A DNA stretch of 64,000 bases from Streptomyces sp. S4.7 (GCF_010384365.1 NZ_CP048397.1:6076001-6140000), one strand, 5' to 3'; positions 34,095 to 43,300 are shown, counted from the stretch's first letter. Notes: generated by a model from the letters alone, not told the origin. Numbers and translations are program-made.

Positions 34095-34946
34095 ATGAAC
34101 GAGCCCAACCCGTTCCTGGACCCCGCCCGACAGTCGGAGCTGTACGGACACGCCTCTCGGCTGGCCGGGCGCACCAGCGCCCTGATGCGCGCCAAGACCG
34201 CCGGCCACCCGGTGCCCGAGACGATCGTCAGCCTGGTGCAGGCCCATCACGCCCGGCCCGACCGGCTCGGCGTGGTGCTCGACATCGGCTGCGGTCGTGG
34301 CACGAGCAGCCGCGTCATCGCCGAGCAGCTCCGGCCCGAACGCCTCGTGGGTCTGGACGCCGCCCCCTCCCTGCTCGCCCAAGCCCGCGAGCGCGCCAAG
34401 GACCTGCCCGACAGCACGGTGGACTTCGTCGAAGGCGACTTCCACGACCTCCCTCTGCCCGACGGGTCGAGCGACATCGTCGTCGCGGCGTTCTGCCTCT
34501 ACCACTCGCCGCGCCCCCAGGACGTCGTCGGACAGATCGCCAGGGTCCTCGCCCCCGGAGGTGTGGCCGTGCTCGTCACCAAGGGCCTCGACAGCTACCG
34601 GGAGATGGACCAGCTGGTCGCCGCCGCCGGCCTCGATCCGCGCGCCGCCCAGCACGAGAGCCTCTACACCGCAGCCCACAGCGGCAACCTCGCCGACGTG
34701 GCCGCCTCCTCGCTCGACGTGATCGCCGTCCTGGACGAGGAGCACGTCTTCACCTTCGACGGCCACGACCACACGGCGCAGTACCTGGCCACCAACCCCA
34801 AGTACGACCTGGCGCCCGGCCTGTACGGCAACCCCGGTGCCCTGGCGGCGACCCTGCACGAGTTCCTTCCCGACCAGCCGCTGACCACCCGGTCCCGGAT
34901 CACCTTCGTCGTCGCCCAGCCGAAGGAAGGAGGAAAGCCGGCATGA
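34095..34946 (+). CDS. Class I SAM-dependent methyltransferase
   Basis: A 283-residue methyltransferase. Motif I VVLDIGCGRGTSSRVI (about residue 56) and acidic motif II LVGLDAAPSLL bind AdoMet; motif III area is VEGDFHDLPLPDGSSDIV and the strand IARVLAPGGVAVLVTKG follows. The fold is UbiE/Methyltransf_11-like, usually acting on small molecules. The adjacent SAHH-like protein at 38253 could remove its AdoHcy product. It overlaps the following kinase-like gene by four bases. Confidence 0.85.
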   Translation: MNEPNPFLDPARQSELYGHASRLAGRTSALMRAKTAGHPVPETIVSLVQAHHARPDRLGVVLDIGCGRGTSSRVIAEQLRPERLVGLDAAPSLLAQARERAKDLPDSTVDFVEGDFHDLPLPDGSSDIVVAAFCLYHSPRPQDVVGQIARVLAPGGVAVLVTKGLDSYREMDQLVAAAGLDPRAAQHESLYTAAHSGNLADVAASSLDVIAVLDEEHVFTFDGHDHTAQYLATNPKYDLAPGLYGNPGALAATLHEFLPDQPLTTRSRITFVVAQPKEGGKPA

Positions 34947-35701
34947 GCCACGCCTCGTTCACCAAGCACTACGCGGATCCGGAGCGCGCGGCGGGGGCGG
35001 TGCGCCACTACCGGTGGCTCACCGCGCACGCCAAGCCGCTGCGGCAGCCGGCCTTCCACACTGCCGGACCGCGGTTCCTGACGTTCGAACGGATCGAGGG
35101 CCGCCCCGTACGTCCCGAGGACCTCCCGCGCGTGGCGGAACTGCTCGGTCACGCCCACGGTGCCGCCTGGGCCAGCGACCTGCACTCCGCGTCGCTGGAC
35201 ACCCCGCACCACTTCGTGGACGGCACGCTGCTTGACGACTACCTCGGTCCCCGGAAGGTCGCTCTACGGCGACGCCACGAGCAGGGCTACCTGCCCAACA
35301 AGACGGCCCTGCACGCGATGCTCGGCCTGCTGCAGGCGACCGCCGAGGGCCCGTGCGCCTTCTACAAGGACAGCAACCCGCGGAACTTCATCATCACCGC
35401 GCAAGACATCGTCGCCGTCGACACCGACGACCTGTCCCTCGCCCCGTTGGGCTACGACCTCGCCAAACTCGTCGCGACGCTCCACCTGACCTACGGGCCG
35501 CTCACGGACCAAGCCGTCACTACCGCCCTGCTCGCGTACAACGCGGCAGCCCGACGCTACGACGCCCGGCTGGGCACGACGGACCGGGGCCAGCTCGACA
35601 GCTTCCTGGGCCTGCACGCCGTCCTCACCGCCCCGTACGTCGGCCGCAACGGCTACCACTACAGCCTGCCCCTCCGTTTCACGCACCGAGGAGCCTCATG
35701 A
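34943..35701 (+). CDS. Phosphotransferase (APH/ChoK-like kinase fold)
   Basis: A 252-residue protein with the APH catalytic region FYKDSNPRNFIITAQD (with Asp and Asn of the Brenner motif, though the usual HxD start is replaced by YKD) and the metal-binding VDTDDLSLAPLGYDLAKLV. The N-lobe is short. These enzymes phosphorylate hydroxyls of small molecules. GGAAGGAGGAAAG precedes the ATG. It is one of two APH-type kinases in the operon, which hints at stepwise phosphorylation of a sugar-like intermediate. Confidence 0.75.
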   Translation: MSHASFTKHYADPERAAGAVRHYRWLTAHAKPLRQPAFHTAGPRFLTFERIEGRPVRPEDLPRVAELLGHAHGAAWASDLHSASLDTPHHFVDGTLLDDYLGPRKVALRRRHEQGYLPNKTALHAMLGLLQATAEGPCAFYKDSNPRNFIITAQDIVAVDTDDLSLAPLGYDLAKLVATLHLTYGPLTDQAVTTALLAYNAAARRYDARLGTTDRGQLDSFLGLHAVLTAPYVGRNGYHYSLPLRFTHRGAS

Positions 35702-36354
35702 TCACCACCGAACTCGTCTTCGTCCGGCACGGCCAAGCCCAGTGCAACGCCGACGGCCTGGTCGGGGGCCCGCGCACCTGCACCGGCCTGACCAACCTCG
35801 GGTACGCCCAAGCCGAACAGGCCGCACGCCGCCTGGCCACCGAGCACCTGAAGCAGCCCTTCGACGTCATCTACACCGGCCCGCGGATCCGCCTCGTCCA
35901 GACCGGCGAGATCCTCGCCCAGACGCTCCAGATCCCCGTGCACCACGACGAGCGACTCGACGGCCCGGTCCACGGCGACGCCGACGGCCAGCCCTGGGAC
36001 GCGGTGAAGACGGCCGCCGACGGCGGCCCGCATGCCCACCCCGACACGCCCTGGGCCAAGGGCTCCGACACCTGGAACGGGTTTCTGGAGCGCGCCAGCA
36101 GGAACCTCAGCCAGCTCATCAAGGAGAACCACGGCAAGCGCGTCGTCTTCGCCGCCCACGGGGAGACGGTGATCACCGCACACACCCTGCTGCTGGGCAT
36201 CCCGATCGGCTCGCCCGCCGGATTCACCCACAACCACGCCTCCATCACCCGCTGGCAGCACCACCGCAACCGCCTGGGCCAGACCCGCTGGATGCTCGAC
36301 CGGCACAACGACACCGAGCACCTCAGCCTCCTCACGCCGGAGCCGACCCCGTGA
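35698..36354 (+). CDS. Histidine-phosphatase (phosphoglycerate-mutase-like) protein
   Basis: A 218-residue phosphatase. The catalytic RHG is in VFVRHGQAQCN near residue 10, and the second histidine is in VVFAAHGETVI (about 155), with the proton donor in the IYTGPRIRLVQTGEIL region. Full domain with no signal peptide, so it acts in the cytoplasm. It overlaps genes on both sides by four bases (ATGA, GTGA). It probably removes phosphate from a cluster intermediate. Confidence 0.85.
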   Translation: MITTELVFVRHGQAQCNADGLVGGPRTCTGLTNLGYAQAEQAARRLATEHLKQPFDVIYTGPRIRLVQTGEILAQTLQIPVHHDERLDGPVHGDADGQPWDAVKTAADGGPHAHPDTPWAKGSDTWNGFLERASRNLSQLIKENHGKRVVFAAHGETVITAHTLLLGIPIGSPAGFTHNHASITRWQHHRNRLGQTRWMLDRHNDTEHLSLLTPEPTP

Positions 36355-37187
36355 TCGCGACCTCGCGCGACCCCCGGATACAACTGGCGCACCTCCTCCT
36401 CGGCACAGTCGACGTCGCAGCGGACCCCGCGCTCCCGCCCCGCGTCGTACGCCTGGTGGCCGGCGACGGGCGTCAGTTCATCGCGAAGCAGCACGCGGAG
36501 CGAGACCGGTACGCCGGAGAACTCCACGCCTACGGGGCGTGGGTCACCCATCTGACCGGCCATGCACCGGTGTTGGTCGGCCGGGATGATGCCACCCACA
36601 CCCTGCTGCTCACCGCACTCGCAGGCGACCGCGCGGACACCTTCGCTCCGGGCTCGCCCGAGGAGGAGCTGGCCCACCACGAGGCCGGGCACGTGCTGGG
36701 CAAGCTGCACCGGGCCACGGCCATGCCCCAGGGCGGTGCCGTCGGCGCCTCACTCGCCGAGCGGTTCCAGGGGTGGATCGACCGGGCCGTCCGAGCCGAC
36801 CTGCTCGACGCGGCCGAGGAGAACCTGCTGAAGCACCACGCGGTCATCCTGGGCACGGGCCACATGGACAGCGCGATCTGCCACCTCGACTACCAGCCGC
36901 GCAACTGGCTGCTCGGCGACACCTTCGGCATCTACGACTTCGAGCACATGCGACGCGACGCCAGGGTCCGCGACTTCGCCCGGCTCGAATTCCGACGCTG
37001 GCAGGCAGCCCCCCACCTCCGCACCGCCTTCTTCGACGGCTACGGACGCTCGCCCAACGACCTCGAACGACGCCTCCTGGAGTCCTTCGGCGCCGTCGAG
37101 GCGGCCACAGCCCTGGTCAAGGGCCACCAGGAGGACGACGCCGCGCTCAGCGCGCACGGCAGAACCGTCCTGTCGCGGCTCACCTGA
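36351..37187 (+). CDS. Aminoglycoside-phosphotransferase-family kinase
   Basis: A 278-residue APH-fold kinase starting at GTG 36351. The catalytic loop is ICHLDYQPRNWLLGD (His-x-Asp...Asn) and the metal-binding Asp follows in FGIYDFEHMRRDARVRDFARL. The ATP-binding lysine is in RQFIAKQHAER. Unlike the paralogue at 34943, all Brenner residues are intact. The likely substrate is a hydroxyl on the sugar or nucleoside under construction, or the gene may confer self-resistance by phosphorylating the product. Confidence 0.82.
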   Translation: MIATSRDPRIQLAHLLLGTVDVAADPALPPRVVRLVAGDGRQFIAKQHAERDRYAGELHAYGAWVTHLTGHAPVLVGRDDATHTLLLTALAGDRADTFAPGSPEEELAHHEAGHVLGKLHRATAMPQGGAVGASLAERFQGWIDRAVRADLLDAAEENLLKHHAVILGTGHMDSAICHLDYQPRNWLLGDTFGIYDFEHMRRDARVRDFARLEFRRWQAAPHLRTAFFDGYGRSPNDLERRLLESFGAVEAATALVKGHQEDDAALSAHGRTVLSRLT

Positions 37188-37222
37188 CCAGCCCCTTAGA
37201 CGACACCACTCTGGAGATCTCC

Positions 37223-38221
37223 GTGCCACAGCACGAGCAGCCCCCGACCAACGCTTCGCCCCGACGGGCCGTGGTGACCGGCTCCGCCGGATTCATCGGC
37301 TCCCACCTCGCCCACGCCCTCGTCCAGGCCGGCACCACCGTGATTGGCGTGGACCGCCGAGACCCGTCTACCGCCCCGACGGCCGCCGCCAACCTCGCCG
37401 CGCTGCGGGGTCGCCCGGGATATCACCACGTCACGGCCGACCTCCTCCACTGCGCGATCGACCCGCTCCTGATCGACGCCGACACCGTCTTCCACCTCGC
37501 CGGCATCCCCGGCGTACGGCCCTCGTGGGGACCGCAGTTCGGCGACTACCTCGCGTCCAACGTGCTGGCCACCCACCGCGTCCTCGAAGCCTCCACCCGG
37601 ATCGGCGTATCCCGGCTCGTCGTAGCCTCCTCCTCCAGCGTCTACGGCCCGACCGACGGCGACGCGAGTCGCGAGACCGACCGCCCCAACCCCGCTTCCC
37701 CGTACGCCGTGACCAAGCTGGCCGAGGAGCAGCTCTGTCTCGCCTACGCCGAGCGCCCCGTCGGCCCCAGCGTGGTCGCCCTGCGGTACTTCACCGTCTA
37801 CGGCCCCCGGCAGCGTGCCGACATGTTCACCCACCGCGCCCTGTACGCCGCCCTGACCGGACAACCCCTGCGCCTTTACGGAGACGGTCACCAGCGCCGC
37901 GACTTCACCTACATCGACGACGTGGTCGCCGCCACGATCGCCGCCGGCACCATCCCGAACGCGCACGGCACCATCAACGTCGGCGGTGGCTCGAACGCGT
38001 CCCTGCTGGACGTGATCAACATCGCCAACAGCCTCACCGGCCGCGAGATCCAGCTCCATCAGGACCACGTGCGCAACGGGGACGTCCTCCTCACGCGTGC
38101 CGACCCCGGCCGTGCGGAAGAGGTCCTCGGCTGGCAGCCGCGCGTCGATCTCCACAGCGGACTGCGCGCTCACATGCAGGCGCTGGCCTCCCCGGTGCCG
38201 GACTACAGCCGCGCCGCCTAG
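37223..38221 (+). CDS. NAD-dependent sugar epimerase/dehydratase
   Basis: A 332-residue extended short-chain dehydrogenase acting on nucleotide sugars. The Rossmann motif is VVTGSAGFIGSHLAHAL, the catalytic YxxxK is in NPASPYAVTKLAEEQ and the catalytic Ser region is VVASSSSVYGPTDGD; RYFTVYGPRQRADM and RDFTYIDDVV match GalE/WbpP-type enzymes. The GTG start at 37223 follows GGAGATCTCC, preferred over the longer open frame that overlaps the kinase. It probably epimerises or dehydrates the nucleotide sugar supplied to the cluster glycosyltransferases. Confidence 0.88.
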   Translation: MPQHEQPPTNASPRRAVVTGSAGFIGSHLAHALVQAGTTVIGVDRRDPSTAPTAAANLAALRGRPGYHHVTADLLHCAIDPLLIDADTVFHLAGIPGVRPSWGPQFGDYLASNVLATHRVLEASTRIGVSRLVVASSSSVYGPTDGDASRETDRPNPASPYAVTKLAEEQLCLAYAERPVGPSVVALRYFTVYGPRQRADMFTHRALYAALTGQPLRLYGDGHQRRDFTYIDDVVAATIAAGTIPNAHGTINVGGGSNASLLDVINIANSLTGREIQLHQDHVRNGDVLLTRADPGRAEEVLGWQPRVDLHSGLRAHMQALASPVPDYSRAA

Positions 38222-38252
38222 GCGCACCCGTCGGATCACGAGAGGAGTGCTC

Positions 38253-39374
38253 ATGGAGACCCCCGAGCGAGCGCGGCTGGACGCCTTCTTCCGAAGGATC
38301 ACCGCGCAGTTCCCCGCTGGCCAGGCGATCACGACGCTGGTCATCACGCACCTGCTTCAGGAACGACCTGCGTTCTTGCGCGCCATGACCGCGGTGTCCA
38401 CTATCGGCGCCGTCCTCCCCAAGCCCCGGTCGATCCACCAGCCGACCCTCGACACCGTCCGCCACACCCTGCCGGTCCACGACCTGACCCGGGAGCGGTT
38501 CACCGACGAGACCCAGGCCCTGCACTATCTGGAGGACACGGCCGGCGGCCAAGACGTCGTCCTGGTCGACATCGGCGGGTACTTCGCGCCCAGCCTCGAC
38601 ACCCTCGTGAACAAGTTCTCCGGCCGCATCCTCGGCGTCGTCGAGGACACCGAGAACGGGCACCAGCGGTACGCGGCCCTCGGCTCGCTCCCGTGCCCGG
38701 TCGTGTCCGTGGCCCGCTCACCGCTCAAGGACTGCGAGGACCACCTCGTCGGCCGGTCCATCGTGTTCTCTACCGACGCCCTCGTCCGCGCCCGCGGGGA
38801 CATCCTCACGAGCCGCAGCGCCTGCGTCATCGGCTTCGGCAAGATCGGTCGCTCGATTGCGCAGACCCTGCGTGCCCAGGACCTGCGCGTCACCGTGTAC
38901 GACAACGACGCGGTCAAGCGGGTACAGGCGCACGCCCTTGGCTTCCACACCAGCGCGTCCACCACCGAGGCCGTCCACAACGCGGATCTCGTCCTGTGCG
39001 CCACCGGCAATCTCGCCCTCCGGCACGACGATTTCGCTGCCCTGCGCAACGGCGCGTACCTCGGATCGGTGACCTCCTCCGAGGACGAACTCGAACTGGG
39101 CAGCCTCGACGACCTCTACGAACGTCAGCCCGTCGGAACCCAGTTGACCCGGTACGAGGTCACCGGCCACTACTTCTACGTTCTCGCCGACGGCGGTGCC
39201 GTCAACTTCGTGCACGGCGCCGCCGTCGGCACCTACATCCACCTCGTCCAAGCCGAGATACTCGCCGCCACCGCCGCACTCAGCCACGCGCGGCTCCAGC
39301 CCGGACTGCACGAGATGCCGGCGGCCGACCGCGACACCATCGCCAGAACCTGGCTCCGCCACTTCGAAAGGTGA
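38253..39374 (+). CDS. S-adenosylhomocysteine-hydrolase-like NAD-binding protein
   Basis: A 373-residue protein whose middle contains an SAHH-type NAD fold: ACVIGFGKIGRSIAQTLRAQ, VTVYDNDAVKRVQAHALGF, and LVLCATGNLALRHDDFAAL. It is clearly shorter than real SAHH (about 430-480) and its N-terminal substrate part does not show the usual motifs. It may reversibly oxidise a different nucleoside (3'-keto chemistry) or be a dedicated hydrolase for the neighbouring methyltransferase. GAGAGGAG precedes the ATG; the stop overlaps the Nudix start. Confidence 0.72.
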   Translation: METPERARLDAFFRRITAQFPAGQAITTLVITHLLQERPAFLRAMTAVSTIGAVLPKPRSIHQPTLDTVRHTLPVHDLTRERFTDETQALHYLEDTAGGQDVVLVDIGGYFAPSLDTLVNKFSGRILGVVEDTENGHQRYAALGSLPCPVVSVARSPLKDCEDHLVGRSIVFSTDALVRARGDILTSRSACVIGFGKIGRSIAQTLRAQDLRVTVYDNDAVKRVQAHALGFHTSASTTEAVHNADLVLCATGNLALRHDDFAALRNGAYLGSVTSSEDELELGSLDDLYERQPVGTQLTRYEVTGHYFYVLADGGAVNFVHGAAVGTYIHLVQAEILAATAALSHARLQPGLHEMPAADRDTIARTWLRHFER

Positions 39375-39931
39375 CCCCGTTGCCACCCTCCACCGGACAC
39401 GTCCTTGCCGTCACCGAGGCGTACCTCGCCCGTCACCCGGACGAGCGCGCCTCCCTGGCGATGCTGTTCGACGTACTCGCGGGCGCGGACGATCCCACCA
39501 GCCGCAAGACCTTCCCCGCCCACGTGACCTGCAGCGCCATCGTCATCAATGGTGAACGGCACGTGCTCCACATCCTGCACAAGGCGTCCGGGGAATTTCT
39601 GGCGCCCGGCGGGCACAACGAACCGTCCGACCAGCGCCTGCGCGACGCCGCCCTGCGCGAACTGCACGAGGAGGCCGGCATCCCGCCGAGCGCCGTGGTT
39701 CCCCTCGCCGGCTACGAGGACATCCCCCTCGACATCGAAGTGCACGCGATCGACGCGAACCCGTCGAAGAACGAGCCGGCCCACCACCACGTGGACTTCC
39801 GCTGGGCCTTCCAACTCGTGACCGATCACGCGGTGGTGCTGCAGGAGGAGGAGGTCGACGGCTACCAGTGGCGGCCGTTCGCGACCACTGCCTCACCCAC
39901 CGTCCGCGCCAAGCTCGCCCAGCTCACCTGA
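39371..39931 (+). CDS. Nudix hydrolase
   Basis: A 186-residue Nudix-fold pyrophosphohydrolase. The Nudix box runs from GGHNEPSDQRLRDAALRELH to EEAGI (about 78-102), with REL-HEE metal ligands intact. The GTG start overlaps the preceding stop (GTGA). Nudix enzymes cleave nucleoside diphosphates linked to another group, so it could cut a CDP or CMP-type intermediate or clean up damaged nucleotides in this pathway. Confidence 0.88.
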   Translation: MTPLPPSTGHVLAVTEAYLARHPDERASLAMLFDVLAGADDPTSRKTFPAHVTCSAIVINGERHVLHILHKASGEFLAPGGHNEPSDQRLRDAALRELHEEAGIPPSAVVPLAGYEDIPLDIEVHAIDANPSKNEPAHHHVDFRWAFQLVTDHAVVLQEEEVDGYQWRPFATTASPTVRAKLAQLT

Positions 39932-39962
39932 AGCCCTCGAACCCGACCACCAGGAGGACGCC

Positions 39963-40733
39963 GTGGCCGCCACCACAGCCCGACAGACCGACGCCGAACG
40001 ACGCCGGCACATCGCCGTCATACCGTGCCGCTGGGGTGCCTCCCGCTTCCCCGGCAAACCACTGGCCCTCCTCGGCGGCAAGCCGCTGCTCTGGCACGTT
40101 CACCAGCGCTGCCTGGAAGCCAAACGCCTCGACGGAGCCATCGTCGCCACGGACGACGAACGCATCGAAGCGGCGTGCCGCGAACTAGGCATCGACTGCA
40201 TCCGCACCGGGGAGCACCTCACCGGCACCGACCGCGTCGCAGAGGTCGCCGAGCGCCTCCCGGCCGACGGATACATCAACGTCCAGGGCGACGAGCCGTT
40301 CATCGCACCCGGTGCGATCGACGCCATCTCGGAAGCTCTGGAGCACCTGCCTCCGGGCACGCTGGCCGTGAACGCTTACACCGAACTGGTCGACATCGCC
40401 GCAGCCCTGGACAGCAACGTCGTCAAGGTCGTCGTCGCCGCTCAGGGCGACGCCCTGATGTTCTCGCGCCACCCCATTCCCTATCCGAAGGGGGAGCGGC
40501 CGAAGTACGCACGCCAGCTGGGCCTCTACGGATTCGCTGGCCACTCTCTCCAGCGCTTCCGGCAACTTCGGCAGGGGCCCTTGGAGCGCGCAGAAGGAGT
40601 GGAGATGCTGCGCTTCATCGAGCACGGCCACGCTGTACAGATGGTGCCTGTTACGGACGACGGCGTTGCGGTGGACACTCCAGAGGATCTCGCGCGAGCC
40701 AGCATCCTGCTCGCCCGGTACGCAGAAGCATGA
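39963..40733 (+). CDS. KdsB-like CMP-sugar synthetase (3-deoxy-manno-octulosonate cytidylyltransferase family)
   Basis: A 256-residue cytidylyltransferase. The hallmarks are AVIPCRWGASRFPGKPLALL, IVATDDERI, TGTDRVAEVAERL and NVQGDEPFI, all of KdsB, which joins CMP from CTP to KDO. Gram-positive bacteria lack KDO lipopolysaccharide, so it must serve a special metabolite, for example activating an octulosonic-type acid in a nucleoside antibiotic. The GTG start at 39963 follows GGAGGACGCC. Last gene of the + strand row, meeting the P450 gene tail-to-tail 17 bases away. Confidence 0.88.
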   Translation: MAATTARQTDAERRRHIAVIPCRWGASRFPGKPLALLGGKPLLWHVHQRCLEAKRLDGAIVATDDERIEAACRELGIDCIRTGEHLTGTDRVAEVAERLPADGYINVQGDEPFIAPGAIDAISEALEHLPPGTLAVNAYTELVDIAAALDSNVVKVVVAAQGDALMFSRHPIPYPKGERPKYARQLGLYGFAGHSLQRFRQLRQGPLERAEGVEMLRFIEHGHAVQMVPVTDDGVAVDTPEDLARASILLARYAEA

Positions 40734-40750
40734 CTTGTACTTACCATCTG

Positions 40751-41929
40751 CTACACCAGGACAGGAAGAGTTGCCAGTCCGCGAACGAGACGGGTGCGCC
40801 GCCAGTCCAGTTGGTCAGTTGGCGCGGCAAGCCGGATTCCGGGAAACCGAGTCAGTACCGCTCGGAGGGCGATCTCCACCTCAGCTTTGGCCAGGGGAGC
40901 ACCGACACAGCGGTGGATGCCATGGCCGAAGCTGAGATGAGCGGCGGCGTCTCGGTCCAAGTCGAGCAGGTCCGGCGACGGGAACCGCTCTGGGTCGCGG
41001 TTGGCGGCTCCAAGAGCGACTAGTACCGGGACACCGGCAGGGATATCGGTACAGCCGAGCGTGACGGCCTCCGTGGTGAACCGAAAGGTTGCTGTACTGA
41101 CGGGAGAATCGAACCGAAGCAGCTCGTCCAGCACGGCTGGGACATCGTCCGGATTCTGCCGAAGGCGATCCAGCTCGGCACGGTGCTGGAGCAGCGCCAG
41201 GGTGGCGTTTCCGAGGAAGTTGGTGGTGGTCTCGTGCCCGGCCACAAGCAACAGCACCGCCAGCGAGACCAGCTCCTCCTCGCTCAGATGGTCGTCTCCG
41301 TCGCGCTCCGAGATGAGCCGGTCGAGAAGAGAAGCGCCGGGGGCCAGGCGCTTGGCGGCGATGAGGGTCGTCATGTAGTCGGCCATGGAATGCGAGGCCG
41401 CGTCGATGACGTCGGACTTGCCTGCCGCGAACAGCTCTCCTGACCAGCGTTGGACGTCGGGTCGGTCCTCCTTCGGAACTCCGAGTAGCTCGCAGATCAC
41501 GATGACCGGCAGCGGTACCGCCAGACTGGCCACGAAGTCGAACCGCTCTCCGACGGGCCACTGATCCAGCAGCTCGTCGGTGACCCGGGCAATGAACGGA
41601 CGCATGTCCGTGACTGCCCCAGTCGTGAACGCTTTGGTCACCAGCCTGCGGAGGCGGGTGTGCTCGGGCGGGTCGCTGGCCAACATTGTGTGCGCCACCG
41701 CAGGGTGTAGTCGACGCCGTGACCCGTTGCCCGCGAAGAAGGCGGCAGTGTCCTTCGAGAGCCGTGCGTCGCGGAGAGCTTCCCTCGCTTCCGCGTAGCC
41801 GGTGACCAGGTAGCTGATGTGCCCACCGGACCCAGTGGGCACGGACTGTACCGGGCACCTGGACCGCATGGCCGCATAGGTGGGGTAGGGGTCCTGGAGA
41901 AAGCGGGGGTCTTGAGTCGGGTCGGTCAT
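40751..41929 (-). CDS. Cytochrome P450
   Basis: A 392-residue soluble bacterial P450. The I-helix oxygen-binding motif is AGHETTTNFL, the ExxR motif is in LDELLRFDSP, and the heme loop is FGHGIHRCVGAPLA with ligand Cys about residue 341. I choose the start MTDPTQDPRF at 41929, four bases after the previous gene's stop and nine bases after GGAG. A longer start (41965) would overlap that gene. It is the last gene of a regulator-membrane protein-P450 row typical of Streptomyces MAB_1171c loci. Substrate unknown; electron partners are not encoded nearby. Confidence 0.93.
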   Translation of the reverse strand: MTDPTQDPRFLQDPYPTYAAMRSRCPVQSVPTGSGGHISYLVTGYAEAREALRDARLSKDTAAFFAGNGSRRRLHPAVAHTMLASDPPEHTRLRRLVTKAFTTGAVTDMRPFIARVTDELLDQWPVGERFDFVASLAVPLPVIVICELLGVPKEDRPDVQRWSGELFAAGKSDVIDAASHSMADYMTTLIAAKRLAPGASLLDRLISERDGDDHLSEEELVSLAVLLLVAGHETTTNFLGNATLALLQHRAELDRLRQNPDDVPAVLDELLRFDSPVSTATFRFTTEAVTLGCTDIPAGVPVLVALGAANRDPERFPSPDLLDLDRDAAAHLSFGHGIHRCVGAPLAKAEVEIALRAVLTRFPGIRLAAPTDQLDWRRTRLVRGLATLPVLV

Positions 41930-41933
41930 GCCA

Positions 41934-43109
41934 TCAGGCTCCAACCGGCTCTGGCTGACTGTCATCGGCGACACGCCCAACTCGGTGCGCGTAGGCGTCG
42001 GCCACCAGGAGGAGCCACTCCGTGTCCGCACGGAGGTCCTTGCGCGAGGCGGCCTCCGCCGACGGCAGGGCAACCTTGTCGGCGTACCGGCCGGCCTTCG
42101 AAGCGGCCAGCGCTGCCTTCACGACAGCCGCCTCGACCGCTGCGGCTCCCGCCTCTGTTCCAGCGTCGAACGTGCCCTGGGCCACCTCCTGCACCCTGCG
42201 GGACCGGTACGGACGAAGGGCGAGGATGCCGTCGTTGATCTCGATGACCCTACGTTGGAGCAGGAAGTCCGAGTCGTTCGAGGCGGCCTCGTCGAAGGCC
42301 GGGTCGATATTCGGCATCGCGGCGGATAGGTCCTGCCAGAGAGAACTGAGGGCTTCGAAGGATTGTGCCTCCCAGCGGCGACGTCGGGCCTGGCTGACCG
42401 GGTAGACGACAGCCGGCAGGGTGAGACCGACGCAGATCAGCAGGACGGCGAGCGCCGGAGACGTCACGCTGAAGACGCACGGCCTAGACACGAGCGACGA
42501 ACACTCCGAATGGTCGGACACCAGGTGGAAGCCCAGGCCCAGGGAGATGAGGACCGTCAGCTTGTACACCGCGTAGACCAGTGCGAAGACGCACCCTGCT
42601 GCCGCCATGCGCAGACCTATCCGGACGCTGCTGCGGCGGGTCGACCTCGACTGGCTTACGGCCTGCACCAGGAAGTCGACGATGCCGAAACCGAGGTAGG
42701 AGATGAAAAGCAGCAGATAGAGCGCATACACCTGCGGAGAGCGATGCGTCATCTGCTCGTACGTGAACAGCACGGTCATGCCGAGGGCAGACGTGGCGAA
42801 GAGGACGAGACGCAGCCGGACTCGCCGTTGCGCTTCCGCGGGTTCCAGGTTGAGCTGGAAGGAAACAGCCAGGACCGCTGTGGCGGCGGCCAGTGAAGCA
42901 CAGTTGCTCAGCAGCCGGGCGACGTGCGGCACGACGCCCTCAACGGCGTTCTCGAACAGCGGGGCGTAGGTGGCGAAGGCCAGGGCGAACGAGCCGAGGA
43001 GCGCGCCCATGGCCCATGTGCCGGTCGGACGGGGCGTCCCTCGACCGAGGACCCAGTAGGCGGCAGCCGCTGCGAGCAGGCAGGCCATGCCAAGGAAGAC
43101 GGAGTTCAT
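41934..43109 (-). CDS. MAB_1171c-like putative transporter / DUF6545 membrane protein
   Basis: A 391-residue membrane protein with about seven hydrophobic helices in its first 240 residues (starting FLGMACLLAAAAAYWVLGRG) and a soluble helical C-terminal domain with FEALSSLWQDLSAAMP and RRVIEINDGILALRPYRS, typical of the MAB_1171c/DUF6545 group. Partners of this family are XRE regulators and ImmA/IrrE proteases, exactly as here. Its ATG overlaps the stop of the broken protease gene (ATGA), so loss of that gene's translation may reduce its expression. The actual role is unknown. Confidence 0.82.
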   Translation of the reverse strand: MNSVFLGMACLLAAAAAYWVLGRGTPRPTGTWAMGALLGSFALAFATYAPLFENAVEGVVPHVARLLSNCASLAAATAVLAVSFQLNLEPAEAQRRVRLRLVLFATSALGMTVLFTYEQMTHRSPQVYALYLLLFISYLGFGIVDFLVQAVSQSRSTRRSSVRIGLRMAAAGCVFALVYAVYKLTVLISLGLGFHLVSDHSECSSLVSRPCVFSVTSPALAVLLICVGLTLPAVVYPVSQARRRRWEAQSFEALSSLWQDLSAAMPNIDPAFDEAASNDSDFLLQRRVIEINDGILALRPYRSRRVQEVAQGTFDAGTEAGAAAVEAAVVKAALAASKAGRYADKVALPSAEAASRKDLRADTEWLLLVADAYAHRVGRVADDSQPEPVGA

Positions 43110-43300
43110 CGTGAGCGGAACCGAGCTTTCTTAATGGGCTGGGAGAAAAGCGCGTCCCAGCTGTCCGATCCCCTCGTCGGCTGATGAGAAGGGGATTCGC
43201 GTTCACGGTAGATGCGCTGGCGGATAACCGTCGCCATCATTTCCGCTTCGCGTTCGTCGGCCGTCGAATAACTCGTGCGTCCCGACATGCGCATCACTAA

